Part shown: one piece after another, positions 1 through 5,230 of the stretch
Position numbering within the stretch: the first letter of the stretch is position 1
Layout: the number at the start of each line of letters is the position of its first letter
DNA from: an uncultured Bacteroidales bacterium
GTDB lineage: Bacteria; Bacteroidota; Bacteroidia; Bacteroidales; UBA932
Length of the DNA: 5,230 nt
Assembly (NCBI GenBank): GCA_946627685.1
Contig: CAMOVV010000110.1
Coordinates: 1 to 5,230 of the forward strand
Reading direction: 5' to 3'
Made by a program: the position numbers and the translations under genes
Notes under the pieces: generated by a model
Seen by the model: the letters and a program-made list of their open reading frames with translations, nothing else
What the model was told of the DNA's origin: nothing
The model's database searches: none

Positions 1-1431
1 AAAACAATCAGCGGCCTCGCCGCCGCAATCATCTCATGCTTGCTTGTCCACGGTTGCGCCGCCCCTCCGCAGCCTTACGGACCCGTTCCCACTCCAGACC
101 AGCTGGAATGGCAGAAGATGGAGACCAACATGTTCGTCCATTTCGGCCCCAACACCTTCTCCGGCAAGGAATGGGGAGACGGCACCGAGCCCGAAGACAT
201 GTTCAATCCTACGGCCATGGACTGCGGGCAGTGGGCCCGTATCGCCAAAGCCGCCGGCTTCAAGGGGATTATCATCACGGCAAAACATCACGACGGCTTC
301 TGCCTGTGGCCCAGCACCGGCAGCACCCACTCCGTGGCGAAGAGCTCCTGGAGGGACGGCAAAGGCGACGTCCTCGCCGACCTCAAGGAGGCCTGCGAAA
401 AGGAAGGCCTGAAATTCGGAGTCTATATCTCTCCCTGGGACAGGAACGCCCCCCACTACGGCACCCCCGGCTACAATGACGTCTTCGCAGCCACCCTCGA
501 CGACGTGCACGGGAAATACGGTCCCATCTTCGAGCAGTGGTTCGACGGGGCCAACGGAGAAGGCCCCAACGGGAAGAAACAGGTCTATGACTGGGACAGG
601 TTCCACTCCGTGGTCCGCGGCCACAACCCCCATTCAATCATGTTCAGCGACGTGGGACCGGACTGCCGCTGGGTCGGGAACGAAAGGGGAATTGCAGGTA
701 AGACCAACTGGAGCCGTCTTGACACTGAAGGGTTTACGCCTGGAATCGGCGCTCCCCGCACGGACACCCTGAACATGGGCAACGTACACGGAAAGAACTG
801 GATTCCAGCCGAGGTGGATGTGTCCATCCGTCCCGGATGGTTCTGGAGGGAAAGCGAGAACGACAAGGTCAAAAGCCTCTCCCATCTCCTTTCCATCTAC
901 TACAGCAGCGTGGGACGCAACGGACTGCTTCTTCTGAACGTACCTCCCGACAACAGGGGACTTCTGCATGAGGCCGACTCGGCAAGGCTCATGGAACTGA
1001 GGGCCGCCCTCGACAGGATATTCGCCACCGACCTCGCCGCCGGAGCGAAGATAAAGGCCTCGGCCGAAAGGGGCCGGGTCTGGAAGGCCGCAAACCTCCT
1101 GAAAGAAGACTACAACTCTTTCTGGGCGGCTCCGGAGGGTTGCCTGACCCCTTCCCTCACCCTGACCTTCCCCGAAGAAAGGACCTTCAACCGCGTCATG
1201 CTCCAGGAATACATACCTCTCGGCCAGAGGGTCGCGTCTTTCAAGGTAGAGGCCCAGACCCCCGGCGGGCAGTGGAAGGAAATAGCCTCGGAAACGACCA
1301 TCGGCTACAAGAGAATACTCCTCACCGAAAAAACGACGGCCACCGCTGTCAGGGTGACCGTCACGAAATCCTATGCAGAACCGGCGCTGAACAGGATAGC
1401 CCTCTACCAGGATGACATTTTCACCGAATAG
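1..1431 (+). CDS. GH29 alpha-L-fucosidase, lipoprotein-type leader (5' end cut by window)
   Basis: Predicted exo-acting alpha-L-fucosidase that releases terminal fucose from host or dietary glycans in the cell envelope. The frame is open from base 1 and encodes a hydrophobic leader (KTISGLAAAIISCLLVHGC), so the true start lies just left of the window; residues are numbered from the first codon seen (476 codons before TAG). Cys19 or Cys13 is the likely lipidated residue. The GH29 barrel shows FVHFGPNTF (about 45-53), KHHDGFCLWPS (about 95-105), FGVYISPWDRN, then EQWFDGANGEGPNG with Asp182 as expected nucleophile. RWVGNERG supplies Glu228, candidate acid/base; the 46-residue spacing resembles the alpha-1,3/1,4-acting subgroup (GH29-B). 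Residues about 350-476 look like a C-terminal beta-sandwich (F5/8 or CBM32-like). The family call is firm; the subgroup and linkage are inferred. It ends 10 bases before the convergent DJ-1 gene. Confidence 0.93.
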   Translation, partial: KTISGLAAAIISCLLVHGCAAPPQPYGPVPTPDQLEWQKMETNMFVHFGPNTFSGKEWGDGTEPEDMFNPTAMDCGQWARIAKAAGFKGIIITAKHHDGFCLWPSTGSTHSVAKSSWRDGKGDVLADLKEACEKEGLKFGVYISPWDRNAPHYGTPGYNDVFAATLDDVHGKYGPIFEQWFDGANGEGPNGKKQVYDWDRFHSVVRGHNPHSIMFSDVGPDCRWVGNERGIAGKTNWSRLDTEGFTPGIGAPRTDTLNMGNVHGKNWIPAEVDVSIRPGWFWRESENDKVKSLSHLLSIYYSSVGRNGLLLLNVPPDNRGLLHEADSARLMELRAALDRIFATDLAAGAKIKASAERGRVWKAANLLKEDYNSFWAAPEGCLTPSLTLTFPEERTFNRVMLQEYIPLGQRVASFKVEAQTPGGQWKEIASETTIGYKRILLTEKTTATAVRVTVTKSYAEPALNRIALYQDDIFTE

Positions 1432-1441
1432 GGCGGAGAAT

Positions 1442-2044
1442 CTAAAGCATAAGGCCGTGGCGGACTTCCGCCACAGTTTTTTCGTCCTTCAGAAGACGGA
1501 GAAGGGCGCAGCCGAAATCAATGGCGCAGCCGGCTCCGCGGCCGGTTACGAGATTTCCGTCCGTCACGGCGGGAGCCTTGACATAGCGGGCCCCCTTTGC
1601 GAGAAGACGGTCTTCAAAACCGTCGAAGCAAGTGAAACTGCGTCCCTCCAGGGAATCCAGCTGCGAGGCGACCAGTCCGGGAGCGGCGCAGATAGCGCCG
1701 ACCACTCCCCCGGCGGCGAAGTGCCTTTTCATTATGTCCATAAGCTCCCCGGTGGAAGCGAGATTCTTTGAACCGGGCATTCCTCCGGGAAAAACCATGG
1801 CGCCCTCCGCCGAAGACTCCTCCGCGGAGGCGACCGCGAGGAACTCCTCGAAAGTGAGGTCGGCCACTACGGGAACGCCCCGGGACGAGGTCACGAACCT
1901 CTCCCCATAAACATAGTCGTCGGGTTTGCCGGTCTGCACGGCTACAGTCCTGGCATCCAGGCCTCCGCGCCTGAGGACATCCAGCGTGCCAAGGGCTTCC
2001 ATATCCTCGAAGCCGTCGGCGAGAAATACATAAACTCCTTTCAT
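1442..2044 (-). CDS. DJ-1/PfpI family protein (YajL/DJ-1-like)
   Basis: A 200-residue cytoplasmic protein of the DJ-1/ThiJ/PfpI superfamily (class I glutamine amidotransferase-like fold). Family members are linked to protection against oxidative or carbonyl stress; some are reported as glyoxalases or deglycases, the latter disputed. The sequence shows GFEDMEA with Glu16 at the conserved acidic position, VFPGGMPGSKNL (84-95), and AICAAPG with Cys119 at the nucleophile elbow. A second Cys (Cys139, in FTCFDGFED) falls where human DJ-1 has His126. TGRGAGCAIDF (167-177) matches the C-terminal conserved block. The length is normal and there is no signal peptide. The ATG follows the TAA of the upstream phosphatase gene after two bases (TAA-TT-ATG) with no upstream Shine-Dalgarno, so translational coupling is likely. 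The substrate cannot be told from sequence; a chaperone or glyoxalase role is equally possible. Confidence 0.92.
   Translation of the reverse strand: MKGVYVFLADGFEDMEALGTLDVLRRGGLDARTVAVQTGKPDDYVYGERFVTSSRGVPVVADLTFEEFLAVASAEESSAEGAMVFPGGMPGSKNLASTGELMDIMKRHFAAGGVVGAICAAPGLVASQLDSLEGRSFTCFDGFEDRLLAKGARYVKAPAVTDGNLVTGRGAGCAIDFGCALLRLLKDEKTVAEVRHGLML
1457..1482 (+). terminator. Intrinsic terminator of the fucosidase gene
   Basis: A perfect 7-bp stem (GTGGCGG 1457-1463, CCGCCAC 1468-1474) with a 4-base loop is followed after two bases by six T (1477-1482). It lies 25 bases after the fucosidase stop. The T-run is only on the plus-strand side, so it should stop rightward transcription only. It lies wholly inside the last codons of the minus-strand DJ-1 gene, so its bases serve two purposes. 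Confidence 0.75.
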
Positions 2045-2046
2045 AA

Positions 2047-3261
2047 TTATTTCAACAATACAGGTTCTTTCGAAGGAATGAAACGGCCCTCGTTTTCGTC
2101 CCTGCCCTGGACGAGATACCTTGAGGCGGGGCCGGAAAGTCCCTCCTTGCAGAGAGAGCCTATTTTTCCCCCGGCGTTCTTATTGACAATAAGGGCATTG
2201 CCAAGACCCGGGAACATCACCATCATATCATAATCCCCGTTGCTGTCACCGCAGACCAGAAGAGGCTCCCTTCCGTGGTGGGCGGGGGCCATGAAAGCCT
2301 TTATGGCCTCGACCTTGCCGGGGCCCCAGGTCACGGGATACCCGGGAAGCAGGCCGGAAGCCACCCTGCCCGAAGAATCCTGATTAAGGCGGATGCCGAA
2401 GACATGGCCGGGGTCGAAGCCGAGGCCATACTTTGGATTGCAGGCGGCCCCCTCGACGACATCCTCCTGGGAAGCGGAGCAGATATATACATCTATCCCG
2501 TTATCCCTCAATACATTAATCAGGCTGACCATTTCCGGGATAAGCCTGAAGCCGGTGTACACGGAGGAACGGATACGGCCAGAGCGGCCCCTGCGCCCGG
2601 AAACCGAGACGGTGCGGCGGAGCGGCTTTGTCATCCAATAGTCCACGGAGCGGGAGGTCAGGGCCTGAATCTCCTCCGGGGTATAGCCCATGAACATGTG
2701 AAGATACCACCTGTCGCTTATTCCGTTGGGAACCGACTCATAGATGCTGTCGTACAGCCAGCGAAACTTCACCTTGAAGTCCCTGAACCAGCGGGTCTTG
2801 CGAATCTGTTCGAGACTTTTGTCCCCTCCGTTCGCGCTGTAATGCTTCCAGATGTAGCCGTAGTCCTTTTCGATGTCGGCGAGCATCTGCGAGGCCGTAA
2901 CCTTCCTTCCTTTCAGGCTTCCCTGCCAGTCATGCAGGGGTACGTCCGGGTCGGGAAGGGACTCGTAGAAGGCGGCGTGGAACTGACCGGGAGTCATCTT
3001 GAAAAGGAGGTTGTCCAGCATATACTCTATGAGGGTCTCGCTGATGTCGTTGCAGGAGATGGTGTTGTCAAAGTCGAACACGGCATAAGGCCTGTCCTCG
3101 GGGTTGTAGGAAGGGCTGAGGACACCGTTCTGACGGATAAGCCCGTTCAGCGCGTCATAATTGCCTTGCTCCCAGTTCATCCGGGGTAGAGGGCCAACCT
3201 GCGCGGCCGAGGAAAAGACTGCCGCGAAGAGAACGGCGGCGACAAAGACTCTCTTTAACAT
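2047..3261 (-). CDS. Secreted HAD-superfamily phosphatase
   Basis: A 404-residue predicted exported phosphatase. I chose ATG 3261 because it gives a clean signal peptide (MLKRVFVAAVLFAAVFSSAA, then Gln21) and starts 4 bases after the upstream stop; a TTG at 3294 would overlap the upstream gene and add an unlikely extension. All four HAD motifs are present: FDFDNT (Asp63 nucleophile, Asp65 acid/base), ICSAS (Ser262), GPGK (Lys316) and GDSNGD (Asp339, Asp343, Mg2+ binding). About 195 residues between motifs I and II form a large, mostly helical C1-type cap rich in Trp, Tyr and Phe, with a strongly basic stretch (RRGRSGRIR, 223-231) just before motif II. The layout recalls exported HAD enzymes such as phosphorylcholine phosphatase, but this is only an analogy; phosphoserine-phosphatase-like activity on another phosphomonoester is possible. 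It is the middle gene of a three-gene unit. The fold is confident, the substrate unknown. Confidence 0.88.
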   Translation of the reverse strand: MLKRVFVAAVLFAAVFSSAAQVGPLPRMNWEQGNYDALNGLIRQNGVLSPSYNPEDRPYAVFDFDNTISCNDISETLIEYMLDNLLFKMTPGQFHAAFYESLPDPDVPLHDWQGSLKGRKVTASQMLADIEKDYGYIWKHYSANGGDKSLEQIRKTRWFRDFKVKFRWLYDSIYESVPNGISDRWYLHMFMGYTPEEIQALTSRSVDYWMTKPLRRTVSVSGRRGRSGRIRSSVYTGFRLIPEMVSLINVLRDNGIDVYICSASQEDVVEGAACNPKYGLGFDPGHVFGIRLNQDSSGRVASGLLPGYPVTWGPGKVEAIKAFMAPAHHGREPLLVCGDSNGDYDMMVMFPGLGNALIVNKNAGGKIGSLCKEGLSGPASRYLVQGRDENEGRFIPSKEPVLLK

Positions 3262-3265
3262 AGTT

Positions 3266-3502
3266 TCAGAAAAGTGTAGGATGGTTTTCTTCAAGCTCGG
3301 AAAGGACCCTTTCCATAAGGGCCTCGCGGATAAGTCCGGAGCGGTTCTTCACATTGAAACGGCGGCAATACTCTTCCAGGGCGGCCAATTCCTTGTCATT
3401 CAAGAGGATACTCTGCTTGTGCCCCCTTATCAGAGACGCCTTCTGCTTTTCAAGATACTCCGGATCCACGACCGGTCCTTTTCTTTTGCTTCTTTTTCTC
3501 AA
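3266..3502 (-). CDS. Small ribbon-helix-helix-type DNA-binding protein (putative regulator)
   Basis: A small basic protein, 78 residues from TTG 3502. Residues 1-8 are nearly all Lys/Arg; VVDPEYLEKQKASL follows. Residues 29-34 (KQSILL) suit the DNA-contacting beta strand, 36-49 (DKELAALEEYCRRF) helix A, and 53-71 (NRSGLIREALMERVLSELE) helix B of an Arc/MetJ/CopG fold; the NRSxLIREAL block is the best sign. RHH proteins act as dimers and often repress their own operon. The start is uncertain: TTG 3532 is in frame and would give 88 residues, but it lies in AT-rich, promoter-like DNA and the extra codons (CTA, AAT, CGA) are unlike the rest; GTG 3469 is also possible. It heads the RHH/HAD/DJ-1 unit, its TGA four bases before the phosphatase ATG. 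No toxin partner is visible. The family assignment is by pattern only. Confidence 0.72.
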   Translation of the reverse strand: MRKRSKRKGPVVDPEYLEKQKASLIRGHKQSILLNDKELAALEEYCRRFNVKNRSGLIREALMERVLSELEENHPTLF

Positions 3503-3509
3503 AACAAAA

Positions 3510-3524
3510 CGAACGTTTCGCGAA
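3510..3524. promoter_or_regulatory. Candidate operator: CGAA/TTCG half-site cluster
   Basis: The 15 bases CGAACGTTTCGCGAA hold a perfect 8-bp palindrome TTCGCGAA (3517-3524) and an overlapping inverted pair CGAA-N3-TTCG (3510-3520). CGAA therefore recurs at 11-base spacing, about one helical turn, with an inverted copy between. This fits how RHH dimers bind short half-sites side by side. It sits next to both putative promoters and just ahead of TTG 3502. That the RHH protein binds here is inference. Confidence 0.3.
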
Positions 3525-3556
3525 TTTAGCAAAAAATTATCTTTTTTCTATATTTA
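3525..3556 (+). promoter_or_regulatory. Putative promoter for the M64 peptidase gene
   Basis: TATATTTA (3549-3556) matches 7 of 8 positions of the Bacteroidota -7 consensus TAnnTTTG. TTTAG (3525-3529) stands 19 bases upstream as a weak -33 element. The predicted start of transcription, near 3562, would leave a very short leader of about 14 bases before ATG 3576. It overlaps the putative minus-strand promoter, so the two would compete for polymerase. Confidence 0.35.
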
Positions 3557-3561
3557 CGCAA
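3530..3561 (-). promoter_or_regulatory. Putative Bacteroidota-type promoter for the RHH/HAD/DJ-1 unit
   Basis: Read on the minus strand, TTTATTG ends with TTG at 3561-3559, followed after 19 bases by TAATTTTTTG (3539-3530). This resembles the Bacteroidota -33 TTTG / -7 TAnnTTTG pattern, with two extra bases inside the -7 block. Transcription would start near 3524, giving a leader of about 20 bases to TTG 3502. If correct, it rules out TTG 3532 as start because that codon lies in the -7 element. The match is imperfect and the region is simply AT-rich. Confidence 0.4.
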
Positions 3562-3575
3562 TAAACCCGTTGACA

Positions 3576-4922
3576 ATGAAGCCCGAGAACCTATTTATCG
3601 CCATCCTTATCCTTTTCCTCCAGGCCCCGCGCGGCGCCGCCCAGGAGTTTGACCGCCATTTCGAAGACCGCACCCTCCGCCTGGACTACATCTTCGCCGG
3701 AAACGCCAAGACGCAGCGGATTCATCTTTCCGAAGCCCTGTCAAGTTCCGGATGGGCCGGAAGGAGGCATAACCTTGACAACCTGTGCCTGGAAGGCAAC
3801 GGAATAATCGAAGTCCTCGAGAAAGGGACGGGAAAAGTGCTCTACGCCAATTCTTTCTCCACCCTTTTCCAGGAATGGCTGTCAGAGGAAGAGGCCACGG
3901 TATCGGACAAGGCCTTCGAGAACGTCTTCCAGGTCCCCTTCCCTCGCAAGCCTGTGGATATAAGGGTGAGCCTCAAGGACATAAGAGGCAATGTCACGTC
4001 CTCGCTCACCCACCCCCTGGACCCTGCCGACATCCTGATACGGCCCGTGAGCGCCACCTCCTACGAATCAAGATACCTGCTTAAAAGCGGAGACGTCTCC
4101 TCCTGCATCGACCTGGCCATAGTCGGCGACGGCTACACCGCCTCCGAAAAGGAGAAATTCTTCGCCGACGCGAAAAGGGCCGTCGAAGCCCTCACCTCCC
4201 ACGAGCCGTTCACCTCCCTCAAAAACCGGTTCAACATAGTCGCGGTGGCCGCGGAATCCGAAGAATCTGGAGTCAGCGTGCCCCACAAGGGTATATGGAA
4301 AAACACTCTCCTGCAATGCCACTACGACACCTTCTACTCTGAAAGATATCTCACGGCAGGGAGCATGAAGGCCGTCTATGACGCCCTCAGCGGGGTGTCC
4401 TTCGAGCATATCCTGGTCATTTCCAACACCCCGATATACGGAGGAGGAGGCATCTACAACTCCATTCTCACCTGCTCCGCCGACCATCCCACGTTCCCGA
4501 AGGTGCTGGTACACGAATTCGGGCATTCCTTCGCCGGCCTGGGCGACGAATACTACTACGACGACGGCTACGAGCCTATGTATGTTCCTGAAAAAGAGCC
4601 CTGGGAGCCCAACCTCACCACCCTTGCCGACTTCGGCTCGAAATGGGCGGACATGCTCCCGGAAGGCACGCCGGTTCCTACCCCCGAAGATGCCGTCGAG
4701 AGGGAAAATGACGTAAGAAGAATCTGGAACAGCCTGCCCGAAGACACCAGGAAGAGGCTGAACAGCCACCTCGGGGTCTATGAAGGAGGCGGCTACATGT
4801 CAAAAGGCGTGTACCGTCCCGTCCAGGAATGCAGGATGAAAATCAACGAGTGCGAAGATTTCTGCCCCGTGTGCGAAAGGGCGATCCGCCGCACCGTTGA
4901 CTTCTTTACAGAAGAGCCCTGA
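3576..4922 (+). CDS. Secreted M64-family (IgA peptidase-like) zinc metallopeptidase
   Basis: A 448-residue exported metallopeptidase with the layout of peptidase family M64: an N-terminal beta-rich domain (about 24-160) followed by a catalytic domain. ATG 3576 gives a good signal peptide (residues 1-22, ending RGAA, next residue Gln23); the frame is open further upstream but that part crosses the promoter region. The catalytic domain opens with IDLAIVGDGYT (178-188) and carries LVHEFGHSFAGLGDEYYYD: His313 and His317 bind zinc, Glu314 is the catalytic base, and Asp324 or Glu325 is the likely third ligand. A late Cys cluster (Cys419, Cys426, Cys430, Cys433, in ECRMK and FCPVCERAI) matches the family's C-terminal block. 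The family is named after a clostridial IgA-cleaving enzyme, but most members have unknown substrates, so IgA cleavage must not be assumed. It appears to be a single-gene unit, divergent from the RHH operon; its TGA lies inside the convergent glutathione peroxidase gene. Confidence 0.9.
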   Translation: MKPENLFIAILILFLQAPRGAAQEFDRHFEDRTLRLDYIFAGNAKTQRIHLSEALSSSGWAGRRHNLDNLCLEGNGIIEVLEKGTGKVLYANSFSTLFQEWLSEEEATVSDKAFENVFQVPFPRKPVDIRVSLKDIRGNVTSSLTHPLDPADILIRPVSATSYESRYLLKSGDVSSCIDLAIVGDGYTASEKEKFFADAKRAVEALTSHEPFTSLKNRFNIVAVAAESEESGVSVPHKGIWKNTLLQCHYDTFYSERYLTAGSMKAVYDALSGVSFEHILVISNTPIYGGGGIYNSILTCSADHPTFPKVLVHEFGHSFAGLGDEYYYDDGYEPMYVPEKEPWEPNLTTLADFGSKWADMLPEGTPVPTPEDAVERENDVRRIWNSLPEDTRKRLNSHLGVYEGGGYMSKGVYRPVQECRMKINECEDFCPVCERAIRRTVDFFTEEP

Positions 4923-5230
4923 TTTCATCGTCCATGGCTTCGGGAGCCGTAGTGGGCTCGAAGCGGCCTGCGACGTGTCCCTTCTTGTCCACAAGGAACT
5001 TGGTGAAGTTCCACTTGATGTCGGGATTGGAGGCGTAGTTCGGATCGGCCTTCGCCAGCATATTGTCCATGAAGGCCGCGGTCTCACCCTCGCCGAAACC
5101 CGCGAAAGGCTTTTCGCCGTATAGCCACTTGAACACGGGGTGCGCGTTCTCCCCGTTCACTTCGCATTTCGCCATGATAGGGAAGGTGACGCCATGATTC
5201 AGGCGGCAGAACTCGGCGATTTCCTCATTG
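4906..5230 (-). CDS. Glutathione peroxidase family protein, C-terminal part (5' end beyond window)
   Basis: The visible 107 residues are the C-terminal part of a thiol-dependent peroxidase of the glutathione peroxidase family, which reduces H2O2 or organic hydroperoxides; bacterial Cys-type members often use thioredoxin instead of glutathione. Reading starts in frame at base 5229 (NEEIAEFCRLNHGVTFPIMA), so the start, the peroxidatic Cys and the Gln of the catalytic set are off the window. Visible family blocks are EIAEFC, GVTFPIMAKCEVNG, NAHPVFKWL, and IKWNFTKFLVDKKG with the catalytic-site Trp and Asn, then GRFEPTTAPE. An extended loop (about 39-72 of the fragment) precedes WNFTKF and is longer than in the shortest bacterial members. 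ATG 5175 lies inside the conserved fold and is not a start. The stop TAA overlaps the last six codons of the convergent M64 gene. No signal peptide can be assessed. Confidence 0.92.
   Translation of the reverse strand, partial: NEEIAEFCRLNHGVTFPIMAKCEVNGENAHPVFKWLYGEKPFAGFGEGETAAFMDNMLAKADPNYASNPDIKWNFTKFLVDKKGHVAGRFEPTTAPEAMDDEIRALL

Noticed and set aside
34..633. 199-codon minus-strand open frame opposite the fucosidase
   Set aside because: Antisense shadow in GC-rich coding DNA; low-complexity Val/Gly-rich product with no recognisable motif, while the plus strand carries clear GH29 motifs.
40..1431. TTG at 40 (or ATG at 36) as the fucosidase start
   Set aside because: The frame of the TTG is open to base 1 and the upstream codons form the front of a lipoprotein-type signal sequence; ATG 36 is in another frame that dies before 480.
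1412..1771. 119-codon plus-strand frame after the fucosidase
   Set aside because: It lies antisense to DJ-1, crosses the terminator and shows no family motif.
2275..3189. 304-codon plus-strand open frame opposite the HAD phosphatase
   Set aside because: The opposite strand encodes all four HAD motifs in order; the plus-strand product shows no family features.
3262..3294. TTG 3294 as start of the HAD phosphatase
   Set aside because: It would overlap the RHH gene by 29 bases and put 11 residues ahead of a good ATG-started signal peptide at 3261.
3266..3502. RHH protein as antitoxin of a toxin-antitoxin pair
   Set aside because: The partner gene is a 404-residue secreted phosphatase with full HAD motifs, not a small toxin such as RelE, ParE or MazF, and no other small gene is adjacent.
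3354..3575. Long N-terminal extension of the M64 peptidase
   Set aside because: It runs antisense through the RHH gene and the AT-rich promoter region; ATG 3576 begins a proper signal peptide.
4068..4769. 233-codon minus-strand open frame opposite the M64 peptidase
   Set aside because: Antisense shadow of the zinc-motif region; Gly/Val-rich with no recognisable domain.
1..5230. CRISPR array, tRNA, rRNA, insertion sequence or riboswitch
   Set aside because: No regularly spaced repeats, no transposase-like coding region or terminal inverted repeats, no RNA-gene-like block; the only real non-coding gap is about 70 bases near 3503-3575.

Overview
The window looks like chromosomal DNA of a GC-rich member of the Bacteroidota, probably Bacteroidales. 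The grounds are the gene families (a GH29 fucosidase with a lipoprotein-type leader, a signal-peptide M64 metallopeptidase, a small ribbon-helix-helix protein), the lack of Shine-Dalgarno sequences at the visible starts, AT-rich promoter-like blocks of Bacteroidota type in the one real intergenic gap, and two signal peptides whose predicted cleavage leaves an N-terminal Gln. The genus cannot be fixed from this sequence.

Layout: positions 1-1431 (+) hold an alpha-L-fucosidase whose first codon or codons lie just left of the window. It ends at a hairpin-plus-T-run terminator (1457-1482) that lies inside the 3' end of the convergent gene. Positions 3502-1442 (-) hold a tight three-gene unit: a small RHH-type DNA-binding protein, a secreted HAD-superfamily phosphatase and a DJ-1/PfpI protein, with gaps of only 4 and 2 bases. 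A short AT-rich divergent control region (about 3503-3575) separates this unit from a secreted M64-family metallopeptidase (3576-4922, +). The 3' end of that gene overlaps by 17 bases the 3' end of a glutathione peroxidase on the minus strand (4906 to beyond 5230), which is cut by the right edge.

How they may work together: the fucosidase and the M64 peptidase are envelope or exported hydrolases that fit growth on host glycans and glycoproteins, but they are separate transcription units and no common pathway is proven. The RHH/HAD/DJ-1 unit is the least explained part. It joins a putative cytoplasmic regulator, an exported phosphatase of unknown substrate and a cytoplasmic Cys-dependent DJ-1 protein. 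Glutathione peroxidase and DJ-1 are both linked to oxidative or electrophile stress by family, but they are not in one operon here.

I found no CRISPR array, tRNA, rRNA, insertion sequence or phage feature. Overall this is mostly ordinary Bacteroidota sequence. The items most worth a second look are the divergent promoter/operator region, the RHH/HAD/DJ-1 unit and the terminator embedded in a coding region.
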